Source: Candidatus Gastranaerophilales bacterium
Lineage (GTDB): Bacteria; Cyanobacteriota; Vampirovibrionia; Gastranaerophilales; Gastranaerophilaceae
Assembly (NCBI GenBank): GCA_944325735.1
Contig: CALVBI010000004.1
Location: 1-59,122, forward strand
Length of the DNA stretch: 59,122 bases
Reading direction: 5' to 3'
This document shows positions 35,770-44,510 of this stretch, in pieces. The notes under the pieces were generated by a model. It had not been told where the DNA came from. It made no database searches and worked only from the letters and a program-made list of their open reading frames with translations. Numbering within the stretch: the stretch's first letter is position 1; each line of letters starts with the position of its first letter. Position numbers and translations under genes: made by a program.

Positions 35770-35976
35770 TCAAGGCACAGGATCATAACCACCCTCATGA
35801 TATGGGTGGCATTTGCAAATTCTTTTTATCCCAAGCCAACCGCCTTTTAAAACTCCATATTTTTCAATAGCTTGACGAGTATATTCTGAACAAGTCGGAT
35901 AAAACCGGCATACTGCAGGCGTATGTTTTGAAATTTTCTGATATATTGATATTAAAAATAATATTATTTTTTTCAT
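35770..35976 (-). CDS. yidD: Membrane protein insertion efficiency factor YidD
   Basis: 68 residues from the ATG at 35976. YidD assists YidC/Sec-dependent insertion of inner-membrane proteins. An amphipathic/hydrophobic N-terminus ('[13 protein letters not shown]') precedes the family signature '[19 protein letters not shown]', '[24 protein letters not shown]'. All three conserved cysteines are present. It lies 12 bases downstream of the TPR gene and probably relies on translational coupling because no clear Shine-Dalgarno is visible. It is not beside rnpA or yidC as in many genomes. Confidence 0.94.
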   Translation of the reverse strand: MKKIILFLISIYQKISKHTPAVCRFYPTCSEYTRQAIEKYGVLKGGWLGIKRICKCHPYHEGGYDPVP

Positions 35977-35988
35977 AATATACAAGTT

Positions 35989-36993
35989 CTATTTATCTTT
36001 CAATTTTAATTGTTCTATATATTTAGATGTGGATTCTCTCATAGCATTCCTATTTTTATCCCATTCATCTTTAGGAACTGTTGAAACTTTTCCTTTATTT
36101 GAAAAAACTTCAATACCATGATAACAAATCCATTTAGGATCTGGTCTATTCGGATTTTTTGAATCAAAATCCAATACTTTTTGCAACAAATTAGCTAAAT
36201 CATTACTATTCATTTTTGATATATAAGCAGCAGTTTTAAGAGCAATCAAAGGTAACATACGGGCAGCTTGATATGCAGATTTATCAGCACAAACCATTAC
36301 ATCTTGGATTGATCTATAACGACCTAGAGCATATAAAAATGAAGCTAAATTTTTATCAGTAGGATAAATATCTTCAGCAACTGCAATATAATAAATTGGC
36401 AAAACATCTACAGAATAATTTTTTACAGAATTTATTATTTCCTTTTTCTTTTTTTCAGGCATTTGTTTATATTCTTCAACAAGATAAAAAGGATCATTAA
36501 TTGACTTATAATTTGTTACATTTCCATTTTTTACAATTACAAAACCATTTTTAGCATTAATAACATCTTGCATCTGAGCTTCTGCCAATTTATTATTTGG
36601 ATCTAATTCAAGAGCTTTTTTATAATCAGCAATAGCATTATCATAATCTTTATTATGATAATATGCTAATCCTCTATTTTGAAAATTTTCAGCATAATTA
36701 GGCTCATATTCAATTGCTTTTGAATAATTAACGATAGCTAGTTCATATTCACCCAACTCATCCATTGCTATACCTTTAAAAAAATAACCAAAAGCGGACT
36801 TTGGATAATATTTTATCACGTCATCTGAATACTTATTTAATTCAGACCAATTTTCACTTTGAAAAGCTTCTTTTACTAACTTCTTATATTCTGTATAATC
36901 TTTGGCAAAAACTTTTAAATTTAGAGCCCCCAAATAGCACAAGATAACTAAAAATAAAATTACCACACCAGATATAATAATATTTTTCTTCAT
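35989..36993 (-). CDS. Membrane-anchored TPR protein
   Basis: 334 residues. A single N-terminal helix ('IIISGVVILFLVILCYLGAL') serves as signal anchor. Tetratricopeptide units follow at about 40-145: 'SAFGYFFKGIAMDELGEYEL', 'EYEPNYAENFQNRGLAYYHN', 'DNAIADYKKALELDPNNKLA'. The C-terminal half is helical and unassigned. The ATG follows AAAGGGG and lies 16 bases after the flhA stop, so it is probably part of the same transcript. It could be an assembly or chaperone factor for the export apparatus; that is inferred from position only. Confidence 0.8.
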   Translation of the reverse strand: MKKNIIISGVVILFLVILCYLGALNLKVFAKDYTEYKKLVKEAFQSENWSELNKYSDDVIKYYPKSAFGYFFKGIAMDELGEYELAIVNYSKAIEYEPNYAENFQNRGLAYYHNKDYDNAIADYKKALELDPNNKLAEAQMQDVINAKNGFVIVKNGNVTNYKSINDPFYLVEEYKQMPEKKKKEIINSVKNYSVDVLPIYYIAVAEDIYPTDKNLASFLYALGRYRSIQDVMVCADKSAYQAARMLPLIALKTAAYISKMNSNDLANLLQKVLDFDSKNPNRPDPKWICYHGIEVFSNKGKVSTVPKDEWDKNRNAMRESTSKYIEQLKLKDK

Positions 36994-37009
36994 TTAACAC
37001 CCCTTTTCT

Positions 37010-39124
37010 TTATTCCATAGCATAAGATTCACCGATAGAATCTATCGCCTCAACTTTGATATCCGTAATCAATTCTGAATAAGAAATTACAACAATAGTC
37101 GGAATATGTCTTTCCAAAAGTTGATAAAGAGGTAAACGAATTCTTGGTGAACACAATATTACAGGCTGCTGTCCACATGCCTGATGAGCTCTCATTAATG
37201 TTGTAGCAGTTGTTTCAATTAATTCCTGAACCTGCATAGGATTCAATAAAAACATTGTACCTAACTCTGTTCTTTGACAACTGTCATCAAGAGTTTTTTC
37301 CCACTCAGGAGAAAGAGTTAACGCATATAAAACTTTGTCATCACCAACATTAGATAAACATATTTGACGTCCTAATGCAGCCCTTAATCTTTCTGATAAA
37401 ATATCAGGTTCTTTTGAAAATCTTGCGTAATCACAAAGTCTTTCAAATACAAATATAATATCTTTTATAGAAACTTTTTCTCTGATTAAGTTTACAAATA
37501 TTTTTCTTAAGTCACTTGTAGAAATAATTGTAGGAACAAGGTCATTTACCAATGTAGGGTCTTGGGAACGAACAAGTTCCATAAGCTTCAATACATCAGT
37601 TTTTGTCATAACTTCATCAACGTGTTTTCTTACACATTCTTGCAAGTGTGTAACAATTACGTCAGTTGAATCAACAGCAGTTACAGACCGAGCAGTTTTT
37701 GCATCTTCTGGAGAAATCCAATAAGCTTGAGTTTGATATGTAGGGTCAATACCAATTATTGCATCTTGAGGAACTTCTTTTTTCATAGCATCCCATTGAT
37801 CAGCAATAACCATTAATTTCCCCGGATAAACATATCCTGTTGCAACAGTATTCCCGCGAATTGAAATCATATATTCATTAGCATCTAAAGCTGATGAATC
37901 CATAATTCTTATGTTTGGCAAAATATAACCTAATTCATCAGTAACTCTTTGTCGTAAAGCAGCAATCTTAGCTAACAATTGACCTTCTTGATCAGGGTCA
38001 GCAATTACTAGTAAGTTAGAACCAACCTGCAAACTTAAAACATCGACACCTAAACGTTCGTACATTCTGTTCGGGTTAACAAGATCTTGCATATTTTGAC
38101 GAACATTTTCCAATTGTCCCAATTGAGATTGAACGTCGGCATTGATTAAAGTAGAGAATCCTGCAATAAACAATCCTACTGCAAACATAAAGAATGGCAA
38201 AAATGGTAACCCTGTACCTTGCCAGAACCAAGTATGACCAGTAATAGCTAAGAATAATAAGAATACTGAAGCCAAAAATAACGCATTCGGTTTACTTACA
38301 ATTTGCCCCGTAACATCAGAACCTAAAGAATTAGCTGCAGATGAACGAGTCATAAATACACCGGCTGCAATAGACATTAATAATGAAGGTAATTGAGATG
38401 CAAGACCGTCACCAATAGTTAAAATTGTATATTTAGAAACTGCATCTGCAACAGGCATTTGGTTCATCAAACACCCGATACACAAACCACCAATAATATT
38501 AATCAAAACAATGATGATACCGGCAATAGTATCCCCTTTTACGAATTTCATAGCACCATCCATGCTACCAAATAAGTTTGATTCTCTTTGTAAATCTTCA
38601 CGCTTTTTAGTCGCCTCTTCAGGAGAAATTAATCCCGCATTGAAATCCGCGTCAATTGTCATTTGTTTACCAGGCATAGCATCTAATGCAAAACGTGCAG
38701 CAACTTCAGCGATACGTTCAGCACCTTTTGTAATTACCATAAACTGAACAACTGTAATGATAAGGAAAATTACGCCACCAACAATCATATTACCACCGGT
38801 AACAAATGTTCCAAATGCGTGAATAACCTCACCTGCTTCACCTTTTGACAAAATCAATCTTGTAGAAGCAATAGATAATACAAGCCTAAACATTGTACCA
38901 ATCAAAATAATTGATGGGAAAGATGCTAATTCCAAAGTCTTTTTAACATACAAAGAAATCATCAAAAGCACTACACCTAGTGCAATATTCAAACTTATAC
39001 AAAAATTTACAACCCAGTTTGGAAGCTCTACAAGCAACAGAACGATAAGCAATAATACAAATATTGCCATAAATACTTCACTTAAATTTGTTCCGCCTCC
39101 GCCTTGCGCCTGTTCCTGTGCCAT
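37010..39124 (-). CDS. flhA: Flagellar/type III export gate protein FlhA
   Basis: 704 residues of the FHIPEP family. FlhA forms a nonameric export gate in the basal body and docks substrates and chaperones on its cytoplasmic ring. About eight membrane helices occupy residues 15-325. The family signature 'RIAEVAARFALDAMPGKQM' and 'IDADFNAGLI' follow near 140-175. The cytoplasmic domain spans about 340-704. Overall it looks flagellar rather than SctV, given FliE/FliF/FliH beside it. Its ATG overlaps the fliH stop (shared bases at 39124). No FlhB, FliP, FliQ or FliR lies in the window. Confidence 0.95.
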   Translation of the reverse strand: MAQEQAQGGGGTNLSEVFMAIFVLLLIVLLLVELPNWVVNFCISLNIALGVVLLMISLYVKKTLELASFPSIILIGTMFRLVLSIASTRLILSKGEAGEVIHAFGTFVTGGNMIVGGVIFLIITVVQFMVITKGAERIAEVAARFALDAMPGKQMTIDADFNAGLISPEEATKKREDLQRESNLFGSMDGAMKFVKGDTIAGIIIVLINIIGGLCIGCLMNQMPVADAVSKYTILTIGDGLASQLPSLLMSIAAGVFMTRSSAANSLGSDVTGQIVSKPNALFLASVFLLFLAITGHTWFWQGTGLPFLPFFMFAVGLFIAGFSTLINADVQSQLGQLENVRQNMQDLVNPNRMYERLGVDVLSLQVGSNLLVIADPDQEGQLLAKIAALRQRVTDELGYILPNIRIMDSSALDANEYMISIRGNTVATGYVYPGKLMVIADQWDAMKKEVPQDAIIGIDPTYQTQAYWISPEDAKTARSVTAVDSTDVIVTHLQECVRKHVDEVMTKTDVLKLMELVRSQDPTLVNDLVPTIISTSDLRKIFVNLIREKVSIKDIIFVFERLCDYARFSKEPDILSERLRAALGRQICLSNVGDDKVLYALTLSPEWEKTLDDSCQRTELGTMFLLNPMQVQELIETTATTLMRAHQACGQQPVILCSPRIRLPLYQLLERHIPTIVVISYSELITDIKVEAIDSIGESYAME

Positions 39125-39819
39125 TAAATTTCTTTTAGAGCCTCACTTATTACCGCCAACTGTGTTTCAATTGTAGCATCAATAACACCATTTGTAGTGA
39201 TTACCATACAACCACCTTCCATAATTGCATCATCAGGTACAATTAAAACTTTTGCATCAAGTCCTACATTACTCATAGCATTTGGTATCTCTGACTTTAA
39301 TAATGAAACTTGAGATGGATTTACCCTAAGAGTAATTTTTGTTTCTTCCTTAGATAACCCCTTTAAAATTTCCATTATATTATCAAGAATAATTGTAGGA
39401 TCTTGTTGTAATTCTTTTTTAATAATTTTTTGTGCAATTTCAACACTTATTTCTAAAATATCAGGCGCTATATATTCAAACACCGCTTGTTTCGCACCTG
39501 CAAATGAAGTAATTGCATTTTTTACATCTTCAATATCAGCTTTAGCTTGCAAAAGTCCTTCTTGATAACCTTCTTTTGCTGCTGCTTCCTTTATATTTTG
39601 TGCTTCTTCTCTTGCACGAGAAATAAGGTTTCGGTCATCAATTCTTCTGAAACCTCGTCTTCTATCACCACGTCTACGTTCTTGACGTTGCTTGAAATCT
39701 ATATTATCAAGATTAAAAAGATCTATTTTTTCTTCTTCAACCTTGATTTCAGGTTCTTTTTGAACCTGATCTTCTTTAATTTCCTCCACCGGTCTGCCGG
39801 ATTTCTTTTTTATAATCAT
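39124..39819 (-). CDS. fliH: Flagellar/type III stator protein FliH
   Basis: 231 residues of the FliH/YscL/V-ATPase E-subunit class. It normally binds the export ATPase FliI and docks it to the apparatus. The N-terminus is charged and disordered ('RRRGDRRRGFRR'). A long helix, 'LISRAREEAQNIKEAAAKEG', precedes 'ISVEIAQKIIKKELQQDPTI' and the C-terminal globular part 'ITLRVNPSQVSLLKSEIPN', 'GGCMVITTNGVIDATIETQL', all typical. Unusually, fliI does not follow; flhA does. The start lacks a clear Shine-Dalgarno and is probably coupled to the upstream gene. Confidence 0.9.
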   Translation of the reverse strand: MIIKKKSGRPVEEIKEDQVQKEPEIKVEEEKIDLFNLDNIDFKQRQERRRGDRRRGFRRIDDRNLISRAREEAQNIKEAAAKEGYQEGLLQAKADIEDVKNAITSFAGAKQAVFEYIAPDILEISVEIAQKIIKKELQQDPTIILDNIMEILKGLSKEETKITLRVNPSQVSLLKSEIPNAMSNVGLDAKVLIVPDDAIMEGGCMVITTNGVIDATIETQLAVISEALKEI

Positions 39820-39830
39820 GATTAACTATA

Positions 39831-40847
39831 TTATACACTATCCTCTAGGTGTGTGGCAATAATATTTGCAACTTTTGGAGGAAGTTCATAATATTCTCCC
39901 TCTAATGCGCTGAATACAAACCTTTTGACCTTAGCTCGTTCTAATCTTAAATTTTGTTCTAACTGTGATTTATCTAAATATTGCGAAACATTTTGAATTT
40001 TTGCGAGTATTTTAGATGGAGTTATATTTTGATTTGAATGCGGAATATTTGTCTTTATTTCTTGAAGACATCTTAAAGCAACTCCAGGGTCAACTTTTGT
40101 TCCTAAATCAGGCATACCCATAAATTTTATTACAGACTGTGCATCTTCAGGGTTAAATTTATTCAAAATAGTCTGAACTTTTTCCTGACGCATTTTTTGG
40201 AACAACATCGCAAGTGTTGCCAATTTCAAGACTTTTGCGTCAGCCCCCAATGGTGTAGGAGCATTTGCAACAGGTACATTTCCACCTTGAGGAACAGGAG
40301 CTGCTGGATTTCCAGCCATTTGAGCTTGTGCCTGAGCTTGCTCTGTCTGAACTTGTTGTTGCATCATTGCATCAATATTTGATTGACTTGCAGCTTTTTC
40401 CATAAGTCCTTGATCAATCAAATTTTTATCTTTTAATTCAGAAATACAATCCAAATAAGTTTTCTTTACATGATGCTCAATCAATTGCAAACATTGATCT
40501 TGAGGCAAACCTTGATGAAATGCATTTTTGGCTATTTCAAAAATTGTATACGCAATTTTCTGCATTATCGGATCCCAATATTGTTGAGGGATACCTGAAC
40601 GGATCAAATCAACAGATTTATGAAAAGACCATTCTGCAATAATTTGCGTAATCATAACAGCTTGATCAAGATTAAATCCTAAAGATTCATCATCATAAAG
40701 AGCTTGACCTGCGACTGTAGAAAAGTTCAATAAAGTGTTAGCAACATAATTTTTTTGGTTATCATTAAAATCAGGCGGGATTAATTCCAGTGCCTGTTGT
40801 GCTAAATTTTGGGCGAACCCTTTGTAATCAAAACCTTGTATTGCCAT
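39831..40847 (-). CDS. Unknown protein in the FliG position
   Basis: 338 residues between fliF and fliH, where fliG lies in flagellar operons. The N-terminal ~150 residues are helical. A Gln/Ala/Pro-rich linker (about 165-200, 'QVQTEQAQAQAQMAGNPAAP') leads to a helical C-terminal half. 'FNPEDAQSVIKFMGMPDLG' and 'VKRFVFSALEG' vaguely recall FliG-type armadillo helices, but I do not see the FliG MFxFED or EHPQ motifs. It may be a strongly diverged switch/rotor protein or a replacement ring component. Start MAIQGF overlaps no other gene; fliF stops seven bases upstream. Confidence 0.7.
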   Translation of the reverse strand: MAIQGFDYKGFAQNLAQQALELIPPDFNDNQKNYVANTLLNFSTVAGQALYDDESLGFNLDQAVMITQIIAEWSFHKSVDLIRSGIPQQYWDPIMQKIAYTIFEIAKNAFHQGLPQDQCLQLIEHHVKKTYLDCISELKDKNLIDQGLMEKAASQSNIDAMMQQQVQTEQAQAQAQMAGNPAAPVPQGGNVPVANAPTPLGADAKVLKLATLAMLFQKMRQEKVQTILNKFNPEDAQSVIKFMGMPDLGTKVDPGVALRCLQEIKTNIPHSNQNITPSKILAKIQNVSQYLDKSQLEQNLRLERAKVKRFVFSALEGEYYELPPKVANIIATHLEDSV

Positions 40848-40854
40848 TACTTAT

Positions 40855-42531
40855 TTAACCTTGTTCTATCCAACTTTTAATTTTCTCTCCAGCTTCATCA
40901 TCATCTGCATTTGATAATTCTGCAGACAGATTTGATAATGTATCTGCAAGCTGTGCAGGATTTTGCTGCTGAATATATCCTCGTTGTTGCTGTTCTACAA
41001 GACCTTGTGCTAACTCAGATTGTCTTTCTGTCAATTGCGCAGCTCTTTGAGTAATATCAGACAATTGCTGTTCTTGTTGAGCAGTTTTTTGTCTTAACAT
41101 TTCAACTTCACGTCTGTTTGCTTCTTGGACTTGTTGAACTTTATTTGATACCGCTTTAAACACAATTATCAAACCAATTGCACTTAATGCTATTGCTAAC
41201 CACCATGGATTACCTGTTTCATCAGGCTTTGGAAGATTTGCAGGTCTATCTGATGCTAAATATGGATCTGTTGAATCTGAAAATGCAATTGATACATTTT
41301 CAGGATTAACTTTTGGACTTGCAGCTTTTGCTATTAATTCTTTCAATTCTTCTATTGTTGTATTTGCAGGTAGTGCATTTTTATCTAACGTAACAGCTAT
41401 TGAAATGTCTTCTACAACTCCTGGTTTAATATATTCATTTGTTTGAGTTTTAGTAACACCATATTGAGTTTCTCTAGCTGTACGAGAATAATTTCTGTTT
41501 TGAGAAGAATCTGATGTTCCGTTAGGAAGTCCGTTTGGAAGATATACACTTACTGCATTAACATTTTTATTAGAATCATTTGTCTGATCTCCTAAACCTT
41601 CAGAAAAAGTCTGTTCTGTTACAGATGCTTTTCTGTTAGGATCATAGTCTATTGTATATTTTTCAACAGGAGCTTGACGTAAAAAAGTACTTACAGTAGC
41701 AACATAATTTCCTTGACCAATTAATCTATCTAATTGTTGATTAACTTTTGATGTCATATACTTATCATTTTCTTCCAAACGTTGAAGCATTTCATCTTCA
41801 GCATCCATAATACTATGATAAGTGTTACCGTTAGTATCAGTAATTGCAATATTTTCTGCAGTCAGTCCTGTAACACTGCCTAATAAAAGATTTGTAATAG
41901 CTTTTACTTTAACTTGATCTAATCGAGTTTCTTTTTCACCTTTTGCTAAAGTTATTTGTACAGTTGCTGTTACAGGTTTTTGCATTGAAGTAAACATTGT
42001 CTGTTCAGGAATTGAAATAAATACGGAAGCATTTTCAATACCTTTAATTCTTCTAATTAATCTTGATAATTCTCCATTAATTGCTCTTGATAATCTAATT
42101 TTTTTATCTTCTTTTGTTGATGTAAAATCACCTTTGTCAAAAATTTCAAGACCAACATTTTGATCCATTAGACCACTTTGTACTATTTGAATTAACGCTT
42201 GATCTCTATCTGTTGTATAACAAGCTTTTCTACCAGTTTTACAATCACCTTTTTTCAAGTACAAAATAGATTTCGTACCATCTAATCTTCGACTTACAGC
42301 AATATCATATTTCGCAAGTAATGCTTGAATTTCAATCGCTTTACCGGCATTGTCAGTAGTTAACAAGTCTACATCAGCTTTTAACGGTTCTCCGGTAATT
42401 TCAGTACCATTAGAGGGTTTATTTGATGAACTTACAATTCCAATTGTTACAAACAATGCCAATATTAATACAAAAGCACCGATTATTCCATATAATAAAG
42501 GCTTATTCTCAAGTATTTTTTGAAAGTCCAT
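40855..42531 (-). CDS. fliF: Flagellar MS-ring protein FliF
   Basis: 558 residues from the ATG at 42531, which follows AGAGGGAG. FliF forms the inner-membrane MS ring. An N-terminal membrane helix ('LLYGIIGAFVLILALFVTIG') precedes the YscJ-like ring-building domain ('EIQALLAKYDIAV', 'SRAINGELSRLIRRIKGIEN', 'VFISIPEQTMF'). A second domain contains 'VTATVQITLAKGEK', and a C-terminal membrane helix is 'WWLAIALSAIGLIIVFKAV'. The cytoplasmic tail is Gln-rich and coiled-coil-like instead of ending in a clear FliG-binding segment, consistent with the divergent neighbour. Confidence 0.93.
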   Translation of the reverse strand: MDFQKILENKPLLYGIIGAFVLILALFVTIGIVSSSNKPSNGTEITGEPLKADVDLLTTDNAGKAIEIQALLAKYDIAVSRRLDGTKSILYLKKGDCKTGRKACYTTDRDQALIQIVQSGLMDQNVGLEIFDKGDFTSTKEDKKIRLSRAINGELSRLIRRIKGIENASVFISIPEQTMFTSMQKPVTATVQITLAKGEKETRLDQVKVKAITNLLLGSVTGLTAENIAITDTNGNTYHSIMDAEDEMLQRLEENDKYMTSKVNQQLDRLIGQGNYVATVSTFLRQAPVEKYTIDYDPNRKASVTEQTFSEGLGDQTNDSNKNVNAVSVYLPNGLPNGTSDSSQNRNYSRTARETQYGVTKTQTNEYIKPGVVEDISIAVTLDKNALPANTTIEELKELIAKAASPKVNPENVSIAFSDSTDPYLASDRPANLPKPDETGNPWWLAIALSAIGLIIVFKAVSNKVQQVQEANRREVEMLRQKTAQQEQQLSDITQRAAQLTERQSELAQGLVEQQQRGYIQQQNPAQLADTLSNLSAELSNADDDEAGEKIKSWIEQG

Positions 42532-42602
42532 TCTTCTCCCTCTTTGCAAGCATTAATTATTTAATTTATTCCAAGTCCGTTTTTATCTATATTTTATTTA
42601 TT

Positions 42603-42944
42603 TTATACCTGAATTTGCATAATTTTATCGTATGCTTGAATAACTTTCCCTGTAAGTTGAGTAGCTACATTAATACTGATTTCAGATTTTGCCATAGCTG
42701 TCATTACATCATGAATATCAACATTACCACTACCGGACATAACATCTTTTAGCAAATTATCAGGGGCATTTAATTCTGTATTCAAATTTTCAACCAATCC
42801 TGACATTACTTGTTTAAAATCAGGGGATGCTTGATCTTCTACTCGCGAAATTCTAGCAGATGGCATATTACCTACACCAGTATCCAACTTAGTATGTTGA
42901 ATTCTTCCTGCCAAATCATATTGCGGATAAAAGCTGTTATACAT
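42603..42944 (-). CDS. fliE: Flagellar hook-basal body protein FliE
   Basis: 113 residues. FliE links the MS ring to the rod and is an early export substrate. The C-terminal signature 'DIHDVMTAMAKSEISINVAT' and 'KVIQAYDKIMQIQV' is classic; the N-terminal half is longer and less conserved than usual. The ATG follows AAAGGCAGG. First gene of the minus-strand run fliE-fliF-X-fliH-flhA. FliE presence argues for a flagellar-type rather than purely injectisome-type system. The usual partners flgB and flgC are not in this window. Confidence 0.93.
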   Translation of the reverse strand: MYNSFYPQYDLAGRIQHTKLDTGVGNMPSARISRVEDQASPDFKQVMSGLVENLNTELNAPDNLLKDVMSGSGNVDIHDVMTAMAKSEISINVATQLTGKVIQAYDKIMQIQV

Positions 42945-43108
42945 TATTGCCTGCCTTTCTATATCTATAATAGCGTATATTTTTAAAATTTATATACCTA
43001 ACAGGCAAAAATCATCCAAATTCAGTAGAGAAATAACTAAATTTAAGCTAAATTTACTACCTGTCTTGCATGGCTTTAATGATTTTCAGAGAGAAATCAA
43101 GATTTTAT

Positions 43109-43555
43109 TTAATCTTGTTCCAATTCTCTTCTAATATCATCTACTGTTACATGAAGAATTGGAGAATTTTCATCTTTTCTCAAAACAACATCTTTTATAC
43201 CTGATTGAACAATAAATCTTTTGCATAAAATACAGATAAAGTTATGCCCCCAAATATACATTGTAGAACCTTTGCATCTATCTTGCCCTGCTTGAATTAT
43301 AGCGTTTTGTTCTGCATGAATTGATCTACAAGTTTCATATCTTGTTCCTGATGGAATATTATGTTTAATCCTATAACATTCGCCTCTTTCATAACAAGAT
43401 TCAACTTTCGATGGAGTTCCATTATATCCTGTTGCTTTTATTTTTTTATCATCACCTACAATAACAGCACCAACTTGTGCTCTTATACAATTAGATCTGC
43501 TTGCACAGGTCTTTGCCAAGTCTAAAAAATAATCTTCCCATGATTTAATTTCCAT
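43109..43555 (-). CDS. dCMP/cytidine deaminase family protein (ComEB-like)
   Basis: 148 residues of the zinc-dependent deoxycytidylate deaminase family, which converts dCMP to dUMP for thymidylate supply. The zinc site is 'SIHAEQNAI' (His, catalytic Glu) with 'FICILCKRFIV'. The usual PCxxC is ICxxC here, keeping both cysteines but losing the Pro. 'RAQVGAVIVGDDKKIKATGYNG' is typical of dCMP deaminases, as are the extra Cys/His in the mid-region. The ATG follows GGAGGAAAG. It stands alone, divergent from a glycosyltransferase. Confidence 0.9.
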   Translation of the reverse strand: MEIKSWEDYFLDLAKTCASRSNCIRAQVGAVIVGDDKKIKATGYNGTPSKVESCYERGECYRIKHNIPSGTRYETCRSIHAEQNAIIQAGQDRCKGSTMYIWGHNFICILCKRFIVQSGIKDVVLRKDENSPILHVTVDDIRRELEQD

Positions 43556-43630
43556 ATTCTTTCCTCCGTCATTATTCTAGTATAAAATAATACCCCTTGC
43601 AAATAATCTTTTATATAATATTATGAGGTT

Positions 43631-44503
43631 ATGCTTAATCTATTTAAGAGAAGCTCACTAAAAACTATTGATAAAGTTTCTTTAGATAAAGAAATAGAAA
43701 ATTATAGTTTGAGTGGAGTTACAGGTGATGAAAAAGGATTAATTATTTCTCTTACATCTTTTCCCCAAAGAATGTATGAAATTCATTATACTCTTTATTC
43801 ATTACTTACTCAAACAGTAAAACCTGCAAAAGTAATCCTATGGTTAGGAATAGAACAATTCCCCAATAAAGAAAAAGATATTCCAGAAAAAGTTCTAAAA
43901 CTCAAAGAAAATGGACTTACAATAGGATGGTATAAAAATCTGCGCTCTTATACAAAATTAATTCCAACATTAACAAATTATCCAAATAATATTATTGTCA
44001 CAGCTGATGATGATATTTATTATGAAAAAGATTGGCTTGAAAAATTAATAAAAAGTTCCGAAGAAAACCCCAATTGCATTGTATGCCATAGAGCTCACAG
44101 AGTTAAATTTAAAAAGAATTATCTTGCACCATATAAAAAATGGCCTAAAAAAATCAAAGGCGGCAAAGCATCTTATTTAAATTTTTTAACTGGTGTAGGC
44201 GGAGTTTTATATCCTCCAAATTGTTTGTACAAAGACATTTTAAAAGAAGAATTATTTATTGAATTAGCTCCAAAAGCAGACGATGTATGGTTTTGGGCAA
44301 TGGCTGTTTTAAACCATACAAAAACTCTTGTCGTTAAAGATTGGATTAGAGAGCTAACCTATGTTAACCCAGAAAGAGAAAGGGGATTAACAAATGAAAT
44401 CACGTTATTCTCATCAAACAAAAAAGGCGGAAATGATTTACAAATTAAAAATGTTATAAACCATTATCCGCAAATATTAGAAATTTTAAAAGAAAAAAAT
44501 TAA
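43631..44503 (+). CDS. Glycosyltransferase-like protein with DxD motif
   Basis: 290 residues. 'LIISLTSFPQRMYEIHYTL' opens a nucleotide-sugar-type fold, and 'NIIVTADDDIYYEKDWLEKL' carries the DxD metal/UDP-sugar motif. 'LTGVGGVLYPPNCLYKDILK' and 'APKADDVWFWAMAVLN' match a group of bacterial glycosyltransferases that act on surface polysaccharide or lipid. Donor and acceptor are unknown. No signal peptide is visible, so it probably works at the cytoplasmic face. It is a single gene, convergent with purH seven bases away. Confidence 0.8.
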   Translation: MLNLFKRSSLKTIDKVSLDKEIENYSLSGVTGDEKGLIISLTSFPQRMYEIHYTLYSLLTQTVKPAKVILWLGIEQFPNKEKDIPEKVLKLKENGLTIGWYKNLRSYTKLIPTLTNYPNNIIVTADDDIYYEKDWLEKLIKSSEENPNCIVCHRAHRVKFKKNYLAPYKKWPKKIKGGKASYLNFLTGVGGVLYPPNCLYKDILKEELFIELAPKADDVWFWAMAVLNHTKTLVVKDWIRELTYVNPERERGLTNEITLFSSNKKGGNDLQIKNVINHYPQILEILKEKN

Positions 44504-44510
44504 TTTTTAA

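Noticed and set aside
42532..42549. Six extra residues (from a TTG) at the FliF N-terminus
   Set aside because: The segment is the ribosome binding site AGAGGGAG of the ATG at 42531.
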